Shown: in pieces, positions 8,199-16,135 of the stretch
Position numbering within the stretch: position 1 is the first letter of the stretch
How the letters are laid out: each line of letters opens with the position of its first letter
From: Streptomyces sp. NRRL B-24085
GTDB lineage: Bacteria > Actinomycetota > Actinomycetes > Streptomycetales > Streptomycetaceae
Length of the DNA stretch: 32,066 nucleotides
Direction of reading: 5' to 3'
Assembly (NCBI RefSeq): GCF_001282115.1
Contig: NZ_LJBR01000267.1
Location: 1-32,066, forward strand
Translations under genes and position numbers: made by a program
Notes under the pieces: model-generated
The model's input: only the letters and a program-made list of their open reading frames with translations
Told to the model about the DNA's origin: nothing
Database searches by the model: none

Positions 8199-9890
8199 AT
8201 GACGCCGAACGCCGCTTCCCCCTCCTCCGGTCCCTCGGGGCCCAGTCGGAGAAGTTTCCTCGCCTCCACCGCGGTCGCCACCGCAGCGGTGGCCGGCGGG
8301 ATGCCGCTGCTCGCCGCCTGTGGCGGCTCGGACAGCGGCGAGCGTGAAGGGACCACGTCGGGCAAGGCGGCGGACAAGCTGCTCCCGGCATTCGTCGCCA
8401 GCACGGTCGCGAACCCGGACCTGCCGTCCAAGAACGGCTCGGCCTCCGGCTACACCGGCAAGGTCGACCTCGCCGCCCTGAAGACCTCGGTCCCGGAGAA
8501 GCTCGGCACCGGCGCCCCCTTCAAGATCATGTCCCCGTTCTGGGGCTCCCCGCCGAAGGCCGGCTGCGCCTACTACACGGCGCTCGACGCCGCCGTGGGA
8601 ACCAAGATCACCTGGCAGAACCAGGACGGCAACACCTACGGCCAGAAGCTCGGCGCCGTCCTCGCCTCCAGGTCCATACCCGACATGGTGGTCGTGCCCA
8701 GCTGGGAACTGGTCGGCAAGATCTCCAACGCGGTCACCGCGAAGTTCATGGACCTCGGCCCCTACCTGGCGGGTGACAAGGTCAAGAAGTACCCGAACCT
8801 GGCGGCCATCCCCTCCGACGCCTGGCGCATGGGCATCTTCGGCGGTGCCCTGCGCGGCATCCCGATGCCCGCTGCCACCGCGAACTGGATCGCGCCCCTG
8901 TACCGCAAGGATGTCTTCGACGAGAAGGGCTACGCGGTACCCAAGTCGGCCGACGAGTTCATGAGCTGGGCCAAGGAGGCCACCAGCTCCAAGGCCAAGG
9001 TATGGGCCTGCGACGGCAATTTGACCTGGTCGGCGTGGAGCTTCTTCGGCGTCCGCGGCTCCGGGCCGATCGGCTGGGACACCGGGTCCGACGGCAAGCT
9101 GACCTACCGCATCGAGCAGCCCGAGTACCTCGAAGCCCTGGAGTGGGTCCGCAAGGTGTTCGACGCGGGCCTGGTCCACCCTGACGACAAGGCCCGCACG
9201 GGCGACGCCGGCCAGCGGTTCACCTCCGGGCAGATCCTGGTCTGGAACACCAACATCGCCGACTGGTACGGCAAGGTCTCCGAACAGGCGCAGTCCAACC
9301 CGAGCTTCAAGATCGACGCGATGGACCTCTTCGGCGCGGACGGCGGCAACCCGACCCTGTACGCCTCCTCGCCCGCCACCATCTGGTCGATGATCCGCAA
9401 GGGCGCCTCGAAGACGACGATCGAGAACGCGCTGGCCGCCGCCAACTTCGCGGCCGCGCCCTACGGCACCAAGGAGCGCATGCTCGTCGACTACGGCGTC
9501 GAAGGCACCCACTACACGGTCAAGGACGGCGTCCCGGTCAAGAACGACCTCGGCAACTCCGAAGTCATCAACGCCTGGGTGATGCTGGCCGCGCCGGCCG
9601 CCTACTACGCCCACCCCGACTTCCCCGAGGTCGCCCGCAAGCAGGTCGAGTGGCAGCAGCGGATGGGCGCCTTCATGAAGAAGACGTCCACCTTCGGCAT
9701 GAACATCGTCGAGCCGACCCGCTACGCCAACCTCTCCAGCCAGTTCGAGCAGCTGGAGATCGACTACGTGCGGGGCCACAAGAAGCTGTCCGACGTGCAG
9801 GCCGCCATCTCCACCTGGAAATCCTCCGGCGGCGACAAGCTGCGCGACTGGTACAAGGAGCTCATCGACAAGAACGGCAGCGGCAACTGA
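8199..9890 (+). CDS. ABC importer solute-binding lipoprotein (Tat-type signal), probably for xyloglucan oligosaccharides
   Basis: This 563-residue extracellular binding protein has a twin-arginine leader (SRRSFLAS, Arg17-Arg18), a hydrophobic stretch and a lipobox LLAAC with Cys41. It should be exported folded by Tat, lipidated and anchored to the outer face of the membrane. The mature part begins GGSDSGE, a usual flexible tether. Its size is at the large end for sugar-binding proteins and fits the LplA/YtcQ-like group that binds long oligosaccharides. The start ATG 8199 has AAGGG eight bases upstream. The stop codon overlaps the first permease start (TGATG), so translation is probably coupled. 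Xyloglucan oligosaccharide as ligand is inferred from the hydrolases around it, not from the protein itself. Confidence 0.9.
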   Translation: MTPNAASPSSGPSGPSRRSFLASTAVATAAVAGGMPLLAACGGSDSGEREGTTSGKAADKLLPAFVASTVANPDLPSKNGSASGYTGKVDLAALKTSVPEKLGTGAPFKIMSPFWGSPPKAGCAYYTALDAAVGTKITWQNQDGNTYGQKLGAVLASRSIPDMVVVPSWELVGKISNAVTAKFMDLGPYLAGDKVKKYPNLAAIPSDAWRMGIFGGALRGIPMPAATANWIAPLYRKDVFDEKGYAVPKSADEFMSWAKEATSSKAKVWACDGNLTWSAWSFFGVRGSGPIGWDTGSDGKLTYRIEQPEYLEALEWVRKVFDAGLVHPDDKARTGDAGQRFTSGQILVWNTNIADWYGKVSEQAQSNPSFKIDAMDLFGADGGNPTLYASSPATIWSMIRKGASKTTIENALAAANFAAAPYGTKERMLVDYGVEGTHYTVKDGVPVKNDLGNSEVINAWVMLAAPAAYYAHPDFPEVARKQVEWQQRMGAFMKKTSTFGMNIVEPTRYANLSSQFEQLEIDYVRGHKKLSDVQAAISTWKSSGGDKLRDWYKELIDKNGSGN

Positions 9891-10942
9891 TGTCTCTCAC
9901 GGCCGGGAGCAGGCCGGACGGGACTCGTCCCCCCGCGGCCGTAGAGGAGCCGACGGCCGCGGTCGCCGCCGCGGTGGCCGAGCGGCGGGTGCCGCGCAGG
10001 GCGAGCAGGGCCGGCAGGGTTCCGCTCGGAATCCGATGGCGCCGGGACCGCACGCTCATCCTGATGACCCTGCCGGTCATCCTCCTGCTGCTGCTCTTCA
10101 ACTACGTCCCGCTGCTCGGCAACGTCGTCGCCTTCCAGGAGTACGACCCCTACGTCTCCAGCAACGGCGTCACCGCGATCTTCCACAGCCCCTGGGTCGG
10201 GGTGGAGCAGTTCTCGCGGATGGTCGACGACCCGCTGTTCTGGAGCGCCACGAAGAACACCCTCGTGCTCTTCGCCCTCCAACTGGTGCTGTTCTTCCCG
10301 ATCCCCATCGCCCTCGCGCTGCTCATCAACAGCGTGATCCGGCCCCGGGTGCGGGCCGTGGCGCAGGCGATCATGTACCTGCCGCACTTCTTCTCGTGGG
10401 TCCTCGTCGTCACCGTGTTCCAGCAGATCTTCGGCGGCGCCGGCATCATCGCCCAGACCCTGGAGGACCACGGCTGGAGCGGCTTCGACCTGATGACCGA
10501 CGCGGACCTGTTCAAGTACCTGGTCACCGCGCAGGCCGTCTGGAAGGACGCCGGCTGGGGGATCATCGTGTTCCTCGCCGCGCTGGCCGCCGTCAGCACC
10601 GACCTGTACGAGGCCGCCGCCATGGACGGCGCCGGGCGCTGGCGTCGCATGTGGCACGTGACGCTGCCCGCGCTGCGCCCGGTGATCGCGCTGCTGCTGG
10701 TCCTCCGGGTGGGTGACGCGCTGAGCGTCGGCTTCGAGCAGTTCCTGCTCCAGCGGGACGCGGTCGGGGTCGGGGCCAGCGAGGTCCTCGACACCTACGT
10801 GTGGAACATGGGTATCCAGAACGGCGACTTCAGCTACGCGGCCGCGGTCGGCCTCGTGAAGGGAGTCATCGGAGTGTGCCTCGTCCTGGCCGCGAACAAG
10901 TTCGCGCACCTGCTGGGCGAGCAGGGGGTGTACCAGAAATGA
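9890..10942 (+). CDS. ABC sugar importer permease, LplB type
   Basis: This 350-residue inner-membrane protein has a charged, proline-rich cytoplasmic N-terminus (about residues 1-55) and then several hydrophobic helices starting at LILMTLPVILLLLLFNYVPL. The EAA loop that contacts the ATPase reads EAAAMDGAGRWRRMWHVTLP. These features and its position place it with LplB-like permeases of the carbohydrate uptake family. The start ATG 9890 overlaps the stop of the binding-protein gene, and its own stop overlaps the second permease start. An N-terminal extension of this length is somewhat longer than usual. Confidence 0.92.
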   Translation: MSLTAGSRPDGTRPPAAVEEPTAAVAAAVAERRVPRRASRAGRVPLGIRWRRDRTLILMTLPVILLLLLFNYVPLLGNVVAFQEYDPYVSSNGVTAIFHSPWVGVEQFSRMVDDPLFWSATKNTLVLFALQLVLFFPIPIALALLINSVIRPRVRAVAQAIMYLPHFFSWVLVVTVFQQIFGGAGIIAQTLEDHGWSGFDLMTDADLFKYLVTAQAVWKDAGWGIIVFLAALAAVSTDLYEAAAMDGAGRWRRMWHVTLPALRPVIALLLVLRVGDALSVGFEQFLLQRDAVGVGASEVLDTYVWNMGIQNGDFSYAAAVGLVKGVIGVCLVLAANKFAHLLGEQGVYQK

Positions 10943-11865
10943 GCCTCAACACCCAGCTCGTCCGCAGCCTCAAGGCTCCTCCCCGGCCCGTGTGGGAGGA
11001 GGAGCCGCACAAGGCCGGACTCACCGCGAAGGGCGGCCTCCTTCTCCTGTGCTGCCTGGGAGTGCTCGGCCCGCTGTGGATCGTGATCGTCACCAGCCTC
11101 TCCCCGAAGCCGGTGATCGACCGGGCCGGCGGCCTGGTCGTCATCCCGCAGGGCATCACCTTCGTGAACTACACGGAGCTGCTCAGCGGTGGTCAGGTGA
11201 GCCGGGCGATCATGGTCTCGGTCGGGGTCACGCTCGTCGGCACGCTGTTCTCCATGGCGGTGTCGGTGCTGGCCGCGTACGGACTGTCGCGGCCGGGGAG
11301 TCTCGGCCACCGGTTCTTCCTGATGACCATGATGGCGACCATGTTCTTCGGGGCCGGGCTGATCCCGACCTACCTGCTGGTGCAGTCGCTGGGACTGACG
11401 GACACCTACCTGTCGCTGATCCTGCCGAGCGCGGTCAGTGTCTTCAACATCCTGGTGCTGCGCGCCTTCTTCATGGGGATCTCGCCCGAACTCACCGAGT
11501 CGGCGCGGATCGACGGGGCCGGCGACCTGCGGATCCTGCTGACCATCGTCATGCCGCTGTCCCGGGCCGTGCTGGCCGTCATCTCCCTGTTCTACGCGGT
11601 GGGTTACTGGAGCGCCTGGTTCAACGCGTCGATCTACCTGAGCGACCAGGACATGATGCCGTTGCAGAACGTGCTCATCCAGCTGGTGCAGAAGCACACG
11701 GAGGCCCCCACGGGGTTGCAGCAGGCGGTGCGGACGGGGCAGTTGTCGGCGCTGGGGCTGCAAATGGCCGTGATGGTACTGGCATTGATCCCCGTGGCGG
11801 TCGCTTCGCCGTTCGTGCAGCGGCATTTCAAGAAGGGGATGTTGACGGGCGCGGTCAAGGGCTGA
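10939..11865 (+). CDS. ABC sugar importer permease, LplC/YtcP type
   Basis: This 308-residue membrane protein is the second half of the translocation channel. It has about six hydrophobic segments, the EAA loop ESARIDGAGDLRILLTIVMP, and the C-terminal pattern of YtcP/LplC permeases (LSALGLQMAVMVLALIPV, ending in FVQRHFKKGMLTGAVKG). Its ATG overlaps the preceding stop (ATGA). No ATP-binding subunit gene follows or lies elsewhere in the window. Streptomyces sugar importers commonly share the MsiK ATPase, so that is the expected partner. Confidence 0.93.
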   Translation: MSLNTQLVRSLKAPPRPVWEEEPHKAGLTAKGGLLLLCCLGVLGPLWIVIVTSLSPKPVIDRAGGLVVIPQGITFVNYTELLSGGQVSRAIMVSVGVTLVGTLFSMAVSVLAAYGLSRPGSLGHRFFLMTMMATMFFGAGLIPTYLLVQSLGLTDTYLSLILPSAVSVFNILVLRAFFMGISPELTESARIDGAGDLRILLTIVMPLSRAVLAVISLFYAVGYWSAWFNASIYLSDQDMMPLQNVLIQLVQKHTEAPTGLQQAVRTGQLSALGLQMAVMVLALIPVAVASPFVQRHFKKGMLTGAVKG

Positions 11866-11891
11866 CGGCCGTCTGTTGTCCGCGGCCGCGT

Positions 11892-11922
11892 CGTGGCGAG
11901 TCGCGCAGTTCCCCGCGCCCCT
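11892..11922 (-). repeat. dispersed intergenic repeat, family A, copy 1
   Basis: The core GCGCAGTTCCCCGCGCCCCTG matches, in reverse, the copies at 19725 and 23332. It lies in the 98-base gap between the second permease and the GH74 gene. Elements of this sequence are common between genes in Streptomyces genomes. It can form only a short hairpin (CGCG arms), so a terminator role is uncertain. Confidence 0.8.
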
Positions 11923-11963
11923 GGGTGGGTGTGTCCACCCTTCCTCACACAGCGAGGTGTGTC

Positions 11964-14156
11964 ATGCGTGCGTCTGGTCCCAGTCGTCGTGCCGTTCTCT
12001 CCGCGACCGCGGCCGCCGCCGCGGTCACCGTGGTGCCGGCCCTCCCGGCGGTCGCGGCGGCCGCCGGCTCAGCCGCCCCCTCCTACCGCTGGCGCCAGGT
12101 CGTCATCGGCGGCACCGGGTTCGTCACCGGCGTCCTCTTCCACCCTTCCGTCCGCGGGCTGGCCTACGCCCGCACCGACATCGGCGGGGCCTACCGCTGG
12201 GACGACCGGAGCGCGCGCTGGACCCCGCTCAACGACGACCTCGGGTGGGACGACTGGAACCTGCTCGGCGTCGAGGCCATGGCCGTCGACCCCGCCCACC
12301 CCGACCGGGTCTACCTCGCGCTCGGCACCTACACCCAGTCCTGGGCCGGCAACGGGGCCGTGCTGCGGTCCGAGGACCGGGGGGCCACCTGGGCGCGGAC
12401 CGACCTCTCCATGAAGCTCGGCGGGAACGAGGACGGCAGGGGGACGGGGGAGCGGCTGCTCGTCGATCCCCGGGACAGCGACACCCTGTGGCTCGGCACC
12501 AGACACGACGGGCTGCTCAGGTCCACCGACCGGGGCGCCACGTGGGCCGCCGTCACCGGTTTCCCCGGGACCCCCACCAGCGGAGGCCAGGGCGTCACCC
12601 TCCTCGTCGCCGCCGGGCGGGTCCTCTACGCCGGCTGGGGCGACTCCGACGGCACCACCGCCAACCTGTACCGCACCTCCGACGGCACCACCTGGGAAGC
12701 CGTCCCCGCACAGCCCTCCGGCAGGAACGCCAAGGTGCCGATCCGGGCCGCGTACGACTGCCACACCCGCGAGCTGTACGTCACCTACGCCGACGCGCCC
12801 GGGCCCAACGGGCAGTCCGACGGCAGTGTGCACAAGCTGGCCGTCGCCTCCGGCAGGTGGACCGACGTCACGCCGGCGAAGCCCGCCGGCAGCGACACCT
12901 TCGGCTACGGGGGTGTCTCCGTGGACGCCCGCCGCCCCGGCACGGTCGTCGTCTCCACCAACAACCGCTGGGCGGCCGTCGACACCCTTTACCGGACCAC
13001 CGACGGCGGCCGCACCTGGACCTCCCTCAAGGACACCGCGGTCCTGGACGTGTCCGAGACCCCGTTCCTCACCTTCGGCGCCGACAAGCCCAAGTTCGGC
13101 TGGTGGATCCAGGCCCTCGCCGTCGACCCGTACGACTCGCAGCACGTCGTCTACGGCACCGGCGCCACCCTCTACGGCACTCGGGACCTGAAGCACTGGG
13201 CCCCGCAGATCCGCGGCCTGGAGGAGACCGCCGTACGACAGCTGATCTCGCCGCCGACCGGGCAGGCCCACCTGCTCAGCGGTCTCGGGGACGTCGGGGT
13301 GATGTACCACGAGCGGCTGACCGCCTCGCCGTCGCGGGGGATGGCCTCCAACCCGGTGTTCGGGTCGGCCACCGGACTCGCGCAGGCCGCGGGCAAGCCG
13401 TCGTACGTCGTCCGCACCGGCTTCGGCGACCACGGCAACGGCGCCTTCTCGAACGACGGCGGCAGGACCTGGGCCCCCTTCCCGGCTCAGCCCGCCCCCG
13501 CCAAGGACGCGCCGGGACCGATCGCCACCAACCGCGACGGCAGCGTGCTGCTGTGGACCTTCGTGCACTGGGACGGCACCAAGTACCCCGCCCAGCGCTC
13601 CACGGACAACGGCGCGACCTGGTCCGAGGTCGCCGGCTGTCCCAAGGGCGCCACCCCGCTCGCCGACCCGGCCGACCCGGCGCGCTTCTACGCGTACGAC
13701 ACCGACACCGGCACCCTGTTCGCCAGCACCGACGGCGGTCTCACCTTCACCGGGCGGGCGAGCGGGCTGCCCTCCGGCGACAGCCAGTTCCAGCTGGCCG
13801 CGGCCCCGGGACGCTCCGGCGACCTGTGGCTGAGCACCAAGACGAACGGCCTGTACCGGTCCACCGACGGCGGAGCGACCTTCACCAGGCTCACCAGCTG
13901 CCGGGCCGCGCACACCCTCGCCTTCGGCAAGGCCGCCCCCGGCGCCGGCCAACCGGCGATCTACATGGTCGGCGCCACGGAGACGATCACCGGCGTGTAC
14001 CGCTCCGACGACGGCGCGAGGACCTGGGTGCGGGTCAACGACGACCGGCACCAGTGGGGCTGGATCGGCGCGACCATCGCCGCCGACCCGCGGCTGTACG
14101 GCCGCGTCTACATCGCCACCAACGGGCGGGGCATCCAGTACGGGGAGCCGGCGTGA
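11964..14156 (+). CDS. secreted GH74 xyloglucanase
   Basis: This 730-residue GH74 enzyme should cut the beta-1,4-glucan backbone of xyloglucan outside the cell. The N-terminus has a twin-arginine signal (GPSRRAVLSAT) with an Ala-rich hydrophobic stretch to about residue 37. The family opening WRQVVIGGTGFVTGVLFHP and LAYARTDIGGAYRWD is clear, with the expected catalytic base Asp72. The second catalytic Asp is expected at 443 in GLGDVGVMYHE. Repeated DRGATW, DGGRTW and DGGATF turns mark the blades of the two seven-bladed propellers. There is no carbohydrate-binding module, unlike many actinobacterial homologues, so it is catalytic-domain only. ATG 11964 has GAGGTG five bases upstream. The stop overlaps the GH42 start (GTGA). 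No separate operator was found upstream, so it is probably read through from the importer promoter. Confidence 0.95.
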   Translation: MRASGPSRRAVLSATAAAAAVTVVPALPAVAAAAGSAAPSYRWRQVVIGGTGFVTGVLFHPSVRGLAYARTDIGGAYRWDDRSARWTPLNDDLGWDDWNLLGVEAMAVDPAHPDRVYLALGTYTQSWAGNGAVLRSEDRGATWARTDLSMKLGGNEDGRGTGERLLVDPRDSDTLWLGTRHDGLLRSTDRGATWAAVTGFPGTPTSGGQGVTLLVAAGRVLYAGWGDSDGTTANLYRTSDGTTWEAVPAQPSGRNAKVPIRAAYDCHTRELYVTYADAPGPNGQSDGSVHKLAVASGRWTDVTPAKPAGSDTFGYGGVSVDARRPGTVVVSTNNRWAAVDTLYRTTDGGRTWTSLKDTAVLDVSETPFLTFGADKPKFGWWIQALAVDPYDSQHVVYGTGATLYGTRDLKHWAPQIRGLEETAVRQLISPPTGQAHLLSGLGDVGVMYHERLTASPSRGMASNPVFGSATGLAQAAGKPSYVVRTGFGDHGNGAFSNDGGRTWAPFPAQPAPAKDAPGPIATNRDGSVLLWTFVHWDGTKYPAQRSTDNGATWSEVAGCPKGATPLADPADPARFYAYDTDTGTLFASTDGGLTFTGRASGLPSGDSQFQLAAAPGRSGDLWLSTKTNGLYRSTDGGATFTRLTSCRAAHTLAFGKAAPGAGQPAIYMVGATETITGVYRSDDGARTWVRVNDDRHQWGWIGATIAADPRLYGRVYIATNGRGIQYGEPA

Positions 14157-16135
14157 CACCGGGACTCCAGGACGCCACCCGCGGCCGCATCCTCTTCGGC
14201 GGCGACTACAACCCCGAGCAGTGGCCCGAGGAGACCTGGCACGAGGACGTCCGGCTGATGCGGGCCGCCGGCGTCAACTCCGTCACCCTCGGCGTCTTCT
14301 CCTGGGCGAGACTCGAACCCCGGCCGGGAGAACGGGACTTCGGCTGGCTGGACCGGGTGATGGACCTCCTGCACGAGAACGGCATCGGGGTCGTCCTCGC
14401 CACCCCGACCTCCTCACCTCCGCCGTGGATGGGCCACCTCCACCCCGACACCCTGCCCGTCACCGAGGACGGCCGTACCGAGCACTGGGGCGGGCGCCAG
14501 CACTTCTCGCACTCCAGCGCCACCTACCGCCGGTACGCCGCCGCCATCACCGAGGACCTCGCCACCCGCTACGGCGGCCACCCGGCCCTCACCCTGTGGC
14601 ACATCAACAACGAGTACTGCACCTACGACTGGAGCGACCAGGCCGCCGCCCGCTTCCGGACCTGGCTCCAGGGCCGCTACGGCACCCTCGACGCCCTCAA
14701 CTCCGCCTGGGGCACCGCCTTCTGGAGCCAGGGCTACGTCGACTGGGCCGAGATCCACACGCCCCGCCAGGCCCACTACATGAAGAACCCCACCCAGGTG
14801 CTGGACTTCAAGCGGTTCACCTCCGACATGCTCCTGGAGTGTTACGCGGCGGAGCGGGACATCGTCCGCCGCATCACCCCCCACACCCCGGTCACCACCA
14901 ACTTCATGCCGCTCTGGTCCGGGCAGGACGCCTGGCGCTGGGCCGCGGAGGAGGACGTCGTCTCCGTCGACCTCTACCCCGACCCGCGTGATCCGCTGGG
15001 AGCCCAACAGGGCGCCCTCGTGCAGGACATGACCCGCTCGCAGGCACGCGGCCCCTGGATGCTGATGGAGCAGGCCGCGGGGCCGGTCAACTGGCGGGGC
15101 GTGAACCACCCCAAGCCCCGCGGCCTGAACCGGCTCTGGTCCCTCCAGGCCGTCGCCCGCGGCGCCGACGCCGTCTGCTACTTCCAGTGGCGCCAGTCCC
15201 GGCAGGGCGCCGAGAAGTTCCACTCGGGAATGGTCAGCCACGCGGGGGAGGAGGGGCGCACCTACCGGGAGGTCGTGCAGCTCGGAGCTGAACTGACCGC
15301 GCTCTCCGCTCATGTGACGGACAGTCATACCGTCAATGACATCGCCGTCCTGCACGACTGGGACGCCTGGTGGGCCGGCGCCCAGGAGGGCCGGCCCTCC
15401 CACGAGGTCGACTACCCGGACGTGCTCCGGGCCTGGCACCGCGCCCTGTGGGAGGCCCACCTCACCACCGACTTCGCCCACCCCGAACACGACCTCACCG
15501 CCTACCGGGTGGTCGTCGTCCCCCAGCTCTACGCCCTCACCGACACGGCGATCGAGAACCTCCTCGCCCACGTCCGCCGCGGCGGCACCCTCGTCTCCGG
15601 CTTCCTCACCGGTGTCGCCGACGAGGACGACCGGGTACGCCCCGGCGGCATGGACGCCAGGCTGCGCGAGCTGTTCGGCATCCGCGTCCTGCACGAGTGG
15701 TGGCCGCTGGACGCGGAGGAGCTCGCCGAATGCGACGGCCCCCTCGGCGGGTTCCGGGGCACCCTGTGGTCGGAGGAGATCGAGAAGGGCGCGGACGGGA
15801 CGACGGAGGCCGCCTACAAGGGCGGTGAGCTCGACGGACTGCCCGCCGTGCTGCGCAAGGGCCGCGCCTGGTACCTCTCCACGCTCCCCGAGCCCGACGC
15901 CCTGCGCGGCCTGCTCGCCGGGATCGCCGCCGACGCCGGCGTCCGCCCGGTCCTGGACGCACTGCCCGACCGGGTCGAAGCGGTCCGCCGCGGCGACCTG
16001 CTGTTCCTCCTGCACCACGGACGCGAGTCGGTGACCGTCCCCGTGCCGGGCACCCACCACGACCTGCTGACCGGGAGAACCGTCACGGACGAGGTGGTCC
16101 TGGGACGTCACGGAGCGGCGGTGCTCAGACCATGA
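14153..16135 (+). CDS. cytoplasmic GH42 beta-galactosidase
   Basis: This 660-residue GH42 enzyme probably removes galactose from xyloglucan side chains after import. The barrel begins FGGDYNPEQWPEETWHED, a standard GH42 opening. The acid/base Glu154 is in HINNEYC, and the nucleophile Glu306 is in MLMEQAAGPVNW. A trimerisation-type domain (VAVLHDWDAWW-like segment, then a LYALTD stretch) and a C-terminal beta domain follow. No signal peptide is present. The GTG start at 14153 has GGGGAG five bases upstream and overlaps the GH74 stop; the TGA overlaps the GH95 start. The four-base couplings on both sides suggest fixed co-expression of the three enzymes. Specificity could also include other beta-galactosides or alpha-L-arabinopyranosides. 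Confidence 0.94.
   Translation: MTPGLQDATRGRILFGGDYNPEQWPEETWHEDVRLMRAAGVNSVTLGVFSWARLEPRPGERDFGWLDRVMDLLHENGIGVVLATPTSSPPPWMGHLHPDTLPVTEDGRTEHWGGRQHFSHSSATYRRYAAAITEDLATRYGGHPALTLWHINNEYCTYDWSDQAAARFRTWLQGRYGTLDALNSAWGTAFWSQGYVDWAEIHTPRQAHYMKNPTQVLDFKRFTSDMLLECYAAERDIVRRITPHTPVTTNFMPLWSGQDAWRWAAEEDVVSVDLYPDPRDPLGAQQGALVQDMTRSQARGPWMLMEQAAGPVNWRGVNHPKPRGLNRLWSLQAVARGADAVCYFQWRQSRQGAEKFHSGMVSHAGEEGRTYREVVQLGAELTALSAHVTDSHTVNDIAVLHDWDAWWAGAQEGRPSHEVDYPDVLRAWHRALWEAHLTTDFAHPEHDLTAYRVVVVPQLYALTDTAIENLLAHVRRGGTLVSGFLTGVADEDDRVRPGGMDARLRELFGIRVLHEWWPLDAEELAECDGPLGGFRGTLWSEEIEKGADGTTEAAYKGGELDGLPAVLRKGRAWYLSTLPEPDALRGLLAGIAADAGVRPVLDALPDRVEAVRRGDLLFLLHHGRESVTVPVPGTHHDLLTGRTVTDEVVLGRHGAAVLRP

Noticed and set aside
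11892..11922. Insertion sequence remnant or attachment site
   Set aside because: The repeat is short, has no transposase or target duplication, and is of a kind scattered through Streptomyces genomes.
11866..11963. Separate promoter and operator for the GH74-GH42-GH95-GH12 block
   Set aside because: I found no GAAGCGCTTC core or convincing promoter hexamers there; the gap is mostly the family A repeat.
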